A stretch of DNA of 13,494 nucleotides from NCBI GenBank assembly GCA_021847165.1, contig JAJZUH010000020.1, positions 5,247-18,740 on the forward strand. The letters run 5' to 3'. Of the stretch, positions 7,561 to 13,494 are shown piece after piece; the first letter of the stretch is position 1, and each line of letters begins with the position of its first letter. The stretch comes from Pseudomonadota bacterium (lineage in GTDB: Bacteria; Pseudomonadota; Gammaproteobacteria; Burkholderiales; Gallionellaceae). The position numbers and the translations under genes were made by a program. Under the pieces are notes generated by a model, which did not search any database, had not been told where the DNA came from, and was given only the letters and a program-made list of their open reading frames with translations.

Positions 7561-9870
7561 ATGCAAGGATTGACCAGTATCGAGGCACAGCAGCGGCAAT
7601 TGCAGTATGGACCGAATGCAGTTGCAGAAGAACGGGCCAATCCCTGGCTATCCTTTCTGAAGAAACTATGGGCACCTGTCCCGTGGATGCTCGAGGTGAC
7701 GATTGCGCTGCAGCTGGCACTGGGAAAACCGGATGAGGCAGCCATTATCGCCGCCTTGCTCATATTCAATGCCATCCTCAGTTTTATCCACGAAAGCCGC
7801 GCCAACAATGCGTTGGCACTGTTGAAGAGCCGTCTGGAAATCCAGGTGCGCGTATTGCGCGACGGTGTCTGGCAGAAGCTTCCGGCAGGAGAACTGGTCC
7901 CCGGGGATGTGGTGCATCTGCGTATGGGGGATCTGGTACCGGCGGATGTGCGCCTGTTTGAAGGGCAGGTCCTGCTCGACCAGTCATCGTTAACCGGCGA
8001 GGCGCTGCCCATCGAAGCCATGACGGGGAAGACAGTTTATGCCGGCGTGATCGTGAAACGCGGCGAAGCCTCAGGAGAAGTCACAGCGATCGGCTCGCAT
8101 ACCTATTTCGGAAAGACTGCAGAATTGGTGCGGAACGCCCGCACCACGAGTCATCTGGAAAATCTCATCTTCACCATTGTCAAATATCTGGTCGCGCTGG
8201 ACCTGGCTCTTGTTGCTGCCTTGCTGCTCTATACTCTGGCAAGCGATCTTCCGATCTCAGAGGTCATTCCGTTCGCCCTGATCCTGCTGGTTGCTTCGGT
8301 GCCGATTGCTTTGCCGGCTACCTACACGCTTGCGACGGCATTGGGCGCGCTGGAGCTGGCCAAGAACGGCGTGCTGGTTACACGGCTTTCTGCCATCGAG
8401 GAGGCCGCATCCATGGATGTGCTGGCGAGCGACAAGACTGGCACCATCACCCAGAACAAATTGGCGCTTGCAGCGCTTTATCCGTATTCGCCATACACAA
8501 CTTCGCAGTTACTGCACCTGGCGGCACTGGCCTGTGACGACGCAACCCAGGATCCCATCGATATGGCGATCATCGAGGCTGCACGATCTCAGGGGCAGCT
8601 CGCAGACAGGCCGCGCAGATTGCAATTCGTGCCATTCGATCCGGAAACCAAACGTTCCGAAGCGCTGTTCGACCTGGATACAGGCAAGATGAGAGTGATC
8701 AAGGGGGCGCCGCGTGTGATTGCGGCACTGGTTCATGGCAATGTGCAGATCGCCCAGGATGTCGAGCGGCTGGGGGCGGATGGTTCCCGCATGCTGGCCG
8801 TTGCAGTTGAAACGAGCGGAAGTGGGCTGCAACTTGCCGGATTGATCGGTTTGCAGGATCCGCCGCGCGAGGATTCGCAAGCGCTGATCCACGACTTGCA
8901 TGATCTGGGGGTACGCGTAGTCATGGTTTCTGGCGATGGGCCGGCGACCGCACGTGCCATTGCAGGAAAAGTCGGTATCGGGGAGCGTGTGTGTCCGCCT
9001 GAAAACCTGCGCGAGGAGATCAAAAGGAATGTACTGGACTACGATGTATTCGCGCGGGTACTGCCGGAGGACAAGTATGCGCTGGTTCAGTCGCTGCAAC
9101 TGGCCGGCCATGTAGTCGGCATGAGCGGCGATGGTGTCAATGACGCGCCCGCGCTCAAACAGGCAGAAGTCGGTATCGCCGTGGCCAATGCCACAGATGT
9201 TGCCAAGGCGGCGGCCAGCCTGGTACTCACCAATCCCGGTCTGTCCGATGTCCGGGCGGCAGTGGAAACCAGTCGGCGCATTTACCAGCGCATGCTGACC
9301 TATACCCTGAACAAGATCATCAAGACGCTGGAGATCGCCATCTTTCTGAGCCTGGGGGTCATGCTGACCGGCGTGTTCGTCATTACGCCCATGCTGATCG
9401 TCCTGTTGCTGTTCACCAATGACTTCGTGACCATGTCCATCGCCACGGACAATGTGGCCTATTCAACCAAGCCGGAACGCTGGGATGTGCCAAGACTGAT
9501 GCTGACGGCTGGTATTCTGGCCGGCTTCGTGCTGATCCTGTCCTTCAGCGTATTCTTTGCCGGCCGCGACTGGCTGCATCTTCCCCTGCCGCAATTGCAG
9601 ACGCTGGTGTTCGTGATGCTTGCCTTTACCGGGCAGGGCAATGTGTATCTGGTGCGCGAACGCCGACACTTCTGGCAGTCGGCGCCAAGCCGCTGGCTGT
9701 TGCGGGCGTCCATCCTGGACATTGTCGTGGTCGGCATACTGGCCAGCCAGGGCATCCTGATGGCACCTATCCCGCTGACCTTGGTGGCCGGCGTCCTGAT
9801 CCTGGTACTGGGCTATTTGCTGATCATGGACTTTGCCAAGATCCGCATCTTCAGGTCTATCGGCCTGTAA
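7561..9870 (+). CDS. Plasma-membrane proton-efflux P-type ATPase (P3A type)
   Basis: Membrane pump that uses ATP, via an aspartyl-phosphate, to move protons out of the cell; 769 residues from ATG 7561, preceded by GAGG 8 nt upstream. Membrane helices M1-M2 lie at about 40-76, then the actuator domain with TGEA (145-148). M3 and M4 follow, with the ion-path motif PIALPATYTLATALG. The phosphorylation site is DKTGT at 291-295, the nucleotide domain carries KGAP, then come DPPRED, MVSGDG, and the hinge GDGVNDAP (523-530). The C-terminal third is hydrophobic, with about six further helices. It has no CxxC or histidine-rich metal domain, so it is not a heavy-metal pump; DPPR and the M4 motif match fungal, plant and archaeal H+-ATPases. 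Proton specificity is inferred from family. It is convergent with the next gene, 36 nt apart. Possible roles are acid tolerance or pH homeostasis. Confidence 0.9.
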   Translation: MQGLTSIEAQQRQLQYGPNAVAEERANPWLSFLKKLWAPVPWMLEVTIALQLALGKPDEAAIIAALLIFNAILSFIHESRANNALALLKSRLEIQVRVLRDGVWQKLPAGELVPGDVVHLRMGDLVPADVRLFEGQVLLDQSSLTGEALPIEAMTGKTVYAGVIVKRGEASGEVTAIGSHTYFGKTAELVRNARTTSHLENLIFTIVKYLVALDLALVAALLLYTLASDLPISEVIPFALILLVASVPIALPATYTLATALGALELAKNGVLVTRLSAIEEAASMDVLASDKTGTITQNKLALAALYPYSPYTTSQLLHLAALACDDATQDPIDMAIIEAARSQGQLADRPRRLQFVPFDPETKRSEALFDLDTGKMRVIKGAPRVIAALVHGNVQIAQDVERLGADGSRMLAVAVETSGSGLQLAGLIGLQDPPREDSQALIHDLHDLGVRVVMVSGDGPATARAIAGKVGIGERVCPPENLREEIKRNVLDYDVFARVLPEDKYALVQSLQLAGHVVGMSGDGVNDAPALKQAEVGIAVANATDVAKAAASLVLTNPGLSDVRAAVETSRRIYQRMLTYTLNKIIKTLEIAIFLSLGVMLTGVFVITPMLIVLLLFTNDFVTMSIATDNVAYSTKPERWDVPRLMLTAGILAGFVLILSFSVFFAGRDWLHLPLPQLQTLVFVMLAFTGQGNVYLVRERRHFWQSAPSRWLLRASILDIVVVGILASQGILMAPIPLTLVAGVLILVLGYLLIMDFAKIRIFRSIGL

Positions 9871-9906
9871 CGTTGAGCACAGCTTGCCGCACTGGGCCGA
9901 CTCGTC

Positions 9907-11061
9907 CTAGTTAACGTTGGCAATACAGGGCGAGACGAACAGATGGCCTTGCCAGCCGCCATGCAGGGTGCGCGCAGCGACCAGCAGCCACATCATCGCA
10001 AGCACGATGCACAGGAATGTGCCGAAGATGGAAAAGGCCCCGATGCCCAATTGGGTTCCCAGCTTGAGTGTCGCTACAGTGTAGACACCCAGAGGGAATG
10101 TATAGCCCCACCATCCCAGGTTGAACGGAATCCCGGCGCGGAAATGGCGGAACGTGATGAGGCTGGCAAGCAGCAGCCACCAGAGACCGGCCCCCCAGAG
10201 CAGTATGCCGGCAATCAGACCGATGCCGGCAGCGATCGTCCCGGTTCCGGCCATGCCGTGCGCAGCCAGGATGGCGGGCGCATCTGCACCCAGCACCAGC
10301 ATGCCGAGCGCACCGGTTCCGAGAGGGCCCAGAGGCAACCAGCTCGATGCGGCCATGCTTTCCGGCGGCAGCTTATGCAATGCCATGCGCAGGATCAGTA
10401 TCGTGATGATGCCAAGCGCGACCGGAACGGAATAGGCCCACAGCACGTAACTGGTGATGAGCATGACGAACTGATTGCCCGGATCGGTCAGATAGGGAGC
10501 GATCAGGCCGCCGCTTGCAGCGGCGACTTCCGCCGCAACGATGGGCAACAGCCAAACTGCCGTCATCTTTTCCATGCGGTGTTCCTGGCGCGTGAACATG
10601 AAGTAGGGCAGGAGTACTCCGCAAACGATAGACAAGGCGACGTCAAACCACCATAGTATCTGTGCGACAGCGATCATTCCGTTGCCCCAGCGCGGCAGGC
10701 CGAAGACGATAAAGCCATTGATGATCGTTGCCAATCCCATGGGGATGGTACCGATGAACATCGATACGATGTTATGGCTGAAAATGCGTTTGGCTTCCTG
10801 CCAGAACATGATCCAGCGGGCAGTGTAAAGCAGCGTAAACAGGCTGAATAAGCCGATATTGAATAACCACAACCCTTCACCTATGGTCCGCATTGTCTGG
10901 CCTGCACCCGGCACTTGAGGCAATGCGAGCGCCAGGATGCCGGTCCCCATGGTGGATGCGAACCAATTGGGGGTGAACTGGCGGATCATCTCGCGCGGGC
11001 TTTCGAGTTGCGAAAGCGGATTGAGATGGTCGGCAAGTCGCGTAATGGGTTTGGTACTCAT
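9907..11061 (-). CDS. TDT-family transporter (TehA/Mae1/Ssu1-like), possible sulfite exporter
   Basis: Inner-membrane protein of 384 residues belonging to the tellurite-resistance/dicarboxylate transporter (TDT, SLAC1-like) family, which folds as ten helices around a central anion pore. It opens with a short cytoplasmic segment, then FTPNWFASTMGTGILALAL (29-47), the family's first-helix signature. About nine more hydrophobic stretches follow, e.g. IVSMFIGTIPMGLATIINGFI and GWWGYTFPLGVYTVATLKLG near the end. Family substrates include malate (Mae1), sulfite (Ssu1) and monovalent anions (TehA, SLAC1). The start ATG overlaps the LysR stop by 4 nt (ATGA), with AAGGA upstream, so the two form one operon. 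The regulator resembles sulfur-linked LysR proteins, so sulfite is the favoured guess, not shown by sequence. No terminator is visible between its stop and the convergent ATPase gene. Confidence 0.88.
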   Translation of the reverse strand: MSTKPITRLADHLNPLSQLESPREMIRQFTPNWFASTMGTGILALALPQVPGAGQTMRTIGEGLWLFNIGLFSLFTLLYTARWIMFWQEAKRIFSHNIVSMFIGTIPMGLATIINGFIVFGLPRWGNGMIAVAQILWWFDVALSIVCGVLLPYFMFTRQEHRMEKMTAVWLLPIVAAEVAAASGGLIAPYLTDPGNQFVMLITSYVLWAYSVPVALGIITILILRMALHKLPPESMAASSWLPLGPLGTGALGMLVLGADAPAILAAHGMAGTGTIAAGIGLIAGILLWGAGLWWLLLASLITFRHFRAGIPFNLGWWGYTFPLGVYTVATLKLGTQLGIGAFSIFGTFLCIVLAMMWLLVAARTLHGGWQGHLFVSPCIANVN

Positions 11062-11930
11062 GAATCGTTTTCCTTTATCAAATCAAGCAATGCATCCGCC
11101 GCCTTGCTGCGGTAGCGTTCCTTGTGGTGCATGGCGAAGAAAGGGCGCGCCGGCAGTTCGAACGGCATGGCATGCAGGACGCCTGTCTTCAGGGCGCGGG
11201 CGACTACAAGCGCGGATAGCACGGCGACCCCGGCCCCGGATTCGACCGCCGTGCGTACGGATTCATTCGAAGGCAAGGTCAGCGCGACGTCGAGAGCTGC
11301 TGGGTCCAGACCGCGGCTGCGCAGTGCCTCTGCAAAGGTCGAGCGCGTACCCGAACCCGATTCGCGCATGATCCAGCGTGCCCTCTTTAGCCATTCGTTA
11401 TCGATTTGCACAACCGGTTCGCTGCCGACCAGCAGTAATTGATCGTGTGCGATCGGCCAATGCGATATCGCTGCATCTTCGATCATGCCTTCGACAAAAC
11501 CCAACTCTGCGCTCCCTGCGGTGACGCTATGTATCGCTTGTTCCGTATTGGCGATGGCAAGTTCTATGGTGATCTGGGGGTGGCGCTCGTGGAAGCTGGC
11601 CAAGTGTCGAGGCAGCCAGTAACCTGCAATCGTCTGGCTTGCAACCATACGCAGTGTGCCGCGTTTTAACCCGCCGAACTCGGACAGCACCAGTTCGGCG
11701 CTGGCAGTTCGCCCCAATACGGCCCTTGCTTCATCCAGAAAGATGCGGCCGACATCGGTCAATTCGATCCTGCGTCCAATGCGATGGAATAAAACGACTC
11801 CATGCCGTTTTTCCAGGGCTGCGATGGCTGCGCTGGCGGCTGACTGGGTCACATTGAGTGCAGCTGCCGCCTTGGTCATATGCTCGCGTTCGGCGACGCT
11901 GACAAAAATCCGCAATTGTTCCAGAGTCAT
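11058..11930 (-). CDS. LysR-family regulator, CysB/YeiE-like
   Basis: Predicted tetrameric transcription regulator, 290 residues, usual LysR length. The N-terminal winged HTH spans about 1-60 with MTKAAAALNVTQSAASAAIAALE (18-40) and LFHRIGRRIELTDVGRIF (48-65). The effector domain begins GTLRMVASQTIAGYWLP (91-107) and includes GFVEG (144-148), RESGSGTR (189-196) and SNESVRTAVESGAGVAVLS (221-239). These segments closely resemble E. coli YeiE from memory. I chose ATG 11930 because TTGAGG precedes it by 6 nt; a TTG at 11942 would add four residues and lose this site. It overlaps the transporter gene by 4 nt, so it likely controls itself and that transporter, and perhaps the divergent locus. The inducer is unknown; YeiE responds to sulfite in enterobacteria. 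Confidence 0.93.
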   Translation of the reverse strand: MTLEQLRIFVSVAEREHMTKAAAALNVTQSAASAAIAALEKRHGVVLFHRIGRRIELTDVGRIFLDEARAVLGRTASAELVLSEFGGLKRGTLRMVASQTIAGYWLPRHLASFHERHPQITIELAIANTEQAIHSVTAGSAELGFVEGMIEDAAISHWPIAHDQLLLVGSEPVVQIDNEWLKRARWIMRESGSGTRSTFAEALRSRGLDPAALDVALTLPSNESVRTAVESGAGVAVLSALVVARALKTGVLHAMPFELPARPFFAMHHKERYRSKAADALLDLIKENDS

Positions 11931-11942
11931 TCTCAACCTCAA

Positions 11943-12150
11943 TAATCAGACGCTAATATGTGCGAGTTAGATTAATTTATCAAATGAATTATATTTATTA
12001 AAACAATTATAAATATCGATTGATTTTATGCCAGTCAGCACGAGGATGGAGAATGAGAGCATCGCCTATCGTTGTGTTATTTAATACATAACGATGTAGC
12101 TAATGCGACAAAATTTTATACTTAACATGATGAATGCACATTATTTTTAT
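11943..12150. other. AT-rich divergent control region
   Basis: Non-coding region between the LysR gene (-) and the barrel-protein operon (+), strikingly AT-rich at 11970-12030 compared with the coding DNA on both sides. It should hold the LysR promoter and LysR binding sites. AATTATA occurs twice, 18 nt apart (11987 and 12005). On the - strand AATCAATCGATAT (12013-12025) has the WATCAA half of an IHF site but a poor TTR half. The dyad at 12068-12095 is listed separately. No ORF in it looks real. Confidence 0.5.
12068..12095. promoter_or_regulatory. Interrupted dyad, candidate enhancer site
   Basis: ATCGTT-G-TGT and ACA-T-AACGAT are inverted copies (9 of 10 positions) around an 8-bp AT spacer. 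The centre at about 12081 lies some 96 nt upstream of the start predicted from the sigma-54 promoter, the normal distance for a bacterial enhancer-binding protein. The activator cannot be named from this sequence; it could instead serve the LysR gene. Confidence 0.45.
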
Positions 12151-12151
12151 T

Positions 12152-12166
12152 TGGCACGTAAATTGC
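12152..12166 (+). promoter_or_regulatory. Sigma-54 (RpoN) promoter
   Basis: TGGCACG-TAAA-TTGC matches the -24/-12 consensus TGGCACG-N4-TTGC at every defined base, with exactly 10 nt between GG (12153-12154) and GC (12165-12166). Transcription should start near 12178, giving a 5' leader of about 47 nt before the ATG at 12225. The match also makes an inverted repeat TTGGCA/TGCCAA. Sigma-54 promoters need an ATP-dependent activator and often IHF. Confidence 0.85.
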
Positions 12167-12224
12167 CAAAGCATCGTTGCCGGAAACAAAGCATGCGTTC
12201 AAGGAACGAGATCAGGAGATAACG

Positions 12225-13385
12225 ATGTACAAAATGAATTTGGCGAAGGTCTTGGCAGGTGCGACAGCATTAACTTTGATAGTTGCATCTGCGCCTGTCC
12301 GGGCTGATGAGGGCGTAATGGTTCCCGCCAGCCAAACTGATCCGGGATTACAGGCTATCCCGACTGACGCAATGCCAAGCAAGAACGGCCACGCTAAAAC
12401 ACCGGCAGGTGTTTATGCCGCAAACATGATTGATGCGGGTAAAGTCATGTTCAGCTATACGCCCATGTATATGCGGATGGAGGGAAATTACATCGGCACA
12501 ACGAAAGTCTCGCCTGAGACGATAGTCACAACCGTGCCTTCGGGGCTCACCATGAACAGCGGGGGGATGACGGTGCCAGAAATGTACCGGATCGTTCCCA
12601 CTTCAATGGACGTGGAAACTCATATGTTCCACCTGATGTATGGCGTAGCGGATGGCATCAACCTGATGGCGATGGCTTCATACTTGAACAAGTCGATGAG
12701 CATGACGACATTTGCGGGCAGCGCCGGATCCACGGTATTGGGCCAAAGCAGCAGTTCCACATCCGGCGTGGGAGATACGACAGTCAATTCGTTGTGGCGC
12801 ATCTACCAGAGCCAGGCAAGTTATGCTCATATGGATTGGGGATTGAGCCTGCCCACGGGCAGCATCAATGCATCCGCTTCGATGCTGACACCGATGAATA
12901 AAATTATGACGATGCGGGCGACCTACGGGATGCAATTGGGCACCGGTACCGTGGACCTGTTGCCGGGCCTGACATACGTGAATCATGCAGATCGATGGTC
13001 GTGGGGCTGGGCTTACCGGGGGCGCATTCCGCTGGGCAATAATTCAAACGGATATCGCTATGGCGATAAACATGAACTGGATGCATGGAGCGGCTATGAC
13101 CTGACGCATACCGTTACTTTGACAGGCCGGATTGCAGGAACGACCCAGAGCGCGATTCACGGTGCCGATCCGCAAATTTCCGGATTGATGCAAGGCAGCA
13201 ATCCGGCCTTTTATGGCGGTAAACGCATCGATCTGCTGGGTGGAATCGCCATTTCAGGCTCGGCATACGGATACAGATCCAGCAATCTTTCAATCGAGGC
13301 TGGTGGTACGGTGTATCAGAATTTGAATGGCCCGCAGCTCGGCAATGCCTGGCAGGTGAACGCCGCAGTCGGTATCGGGATGTGA
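12225..13385 (+). CDS. Methionine-rich outer-membrane beta-barrel protein (putative transporter)
   Basis: Exported protein of 386 residues. ATG 12225 has AGGAG at 12214-12218 (6-nt spacing); a TTG at 12177 lies at the predicted transcription start and is rejected. Signal peptide MYKMNLAKVLAGATALTLIV with cleavage likely after VRA (25-27). The mature part alternates short amphipathic strands such as ETHMFHLMYGVADGINLMAMASYL, HMDWGLSLPTGSI, GTVDLLPGLTYV, WSWGWAYRGRIPLG and LSIEAGGTVYQNLNGPQLG, typical of an outer-membrane barrel. It resembles, from memory, proteins annotated only as 'transporter' that are found near copper and metal genes. Methionine is very frequent in residues 68-160 (15 of 93) and nearly absent after 240. 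It is transcribed from a sigma-54 promoter and followed 37 nt later by another exported-protein gene. The substrate is unknown. Confidence 0.8.
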   Translation: MYKMNLAKVLAGATALTLIVASAPVRADEGVMVPASQTDPGLQAIPTDAMPSKNGHAKTPAGVYAANMIDAGKVMFSYTPMYMRMEGNYIGTTKVSPETIVTTVPSGLTMNSGGMTVPEMYRIVPTSMDVETHMFHLMYGVADGINLMAMASYLNKSMSMTTFAGSAGSTVLGQSSSSTSGVGDTTVNSLWRIYQSQASYAHMDWGLSLPTGSINASASMLTPMNKIMTMRATYGMQLGTGTVDLLPGLTYVNHADRWSWGWAYRGRIPLGNNSNGYRYGDKHELDAWSGYDLTHTVTLTGRIAGTTQSAIHGADPQISGLMQGSNPAFYGGKRIDLLGGIAISGSAYGYRSSNLSIEAGGTVYQNLNGPQLGNAWQVNAAVGIGM

Positions 13386-13422
13386 ACGAATCAGAATGTT
13401 TTGCATTAACAAAGGAGACAAG

Positions 13423-13494
13423 ATGAACAAATTATCTGGGATTGGGCTGTTCCTGGCGCTCTGTATCGGGACAGGAGTTCATGCCGATGAACTC
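13423..13494 (+). CDS. Exported protein, N-terminus only (runs off the window)
   Basis: ATG 13423 has a strong ribosome site AAAGGAG at 13411-13417. The 24 visible codons encode a Sec signal peptide: basic start MNK, hydrophobic core IGLFLALCIGTGV, cleavage likely after HA before DEL. The cysteine inside the core is not in a clear lipobox (no L-x-G/A-C before the cleavage site). It follows the barrel-protein gene in the same direction without a terminator between them, so it is probably the second gene of the sigma-54 operon. The family cannot be judged from this length. Confidence 0.8.
   Translation, partial: MNKLSGIGLFLALCIGTGVHADEL

Noticed and set aside
9943..10656. 237-codon open frame on the + strand within the TDT gene
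   Set aside because: Low-complexity Gln/Arg/Asp-rich shadow of a well-supported membrane protein on the - strand; no ribosome site and no family.
12177..12224. Upstream TTG start for the barrel protein
   Set aside because: It coincides with the predicted sigma-54 transcription start, lacks a ribosome site and would put a charged segment ahead of the signal peptide.

Overview
The window reads as chromosome of a betaproteobacterium. The evidence is the gene order thrS-infC-rpmI-rplT-pheS-pheT-ihfA-merR-like-tRNA-Pro, the protein sequences themselves, and moderately GC-rich coding DNA. A small Tat-exported high-potential iron-sulfur protein (HiPIP) would fit a Nitrosomonadales/Gallionellaceae-like or Rhodocyclales-like lineage. 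That placement is inference, not something the sequence proves.

Region 1 (1-6620) is a conserved translation block on the + strand: the 3' part of thrS, infC (non-AUG start), rpmI, rplT, pheS, pheT, ihfA and a MerR-family regulator. It makes threonyl- and phenylalanyl-tRNA synthetases, initiation factor IF3, ribosomal proteins L35 and L20, and the alpha subunit of integration host factor. Three non-coding stretches inside it carry RNA structure: a 129-nt leader before rpmI with mutually exclusive helices, a terminator between rplT and pheS, and a 111-nt three-hairpin element with a long closing stem between pheS and pheT.

Region 2 (6640-6810) is a complete tRNA-Pro(GGG) gene with its own extended -10 promoter and a strong intrinsic terminator.

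Region 3 (6888-13494) is more accessory in character. It holds a HiPIP gene (- strand), a P-type ATPase of the proton-pumping P3A type (+) preceded by a possible leader ORF, and a convergent two-gene operon (-) of a LysR regulator and a TDT-family transporter. The regulator resembles the CysB/YeiE branch, so sulfite export is a reasonable hypothesis. A divergent locus (+) follows, encoding a methionine-rich outer-membrane barrel protein and the start of a second exported protein. It has a textbook sigma-54 promoter and an upstream dyad at enhancer distance.

No insertion sequence, CRISPR array, phage gene or integrase is visible. The observations most worth following are the pheS-pheT structured element, the sigma-54 control of the barrel-protein operon, and the switch-like rpmI leader.
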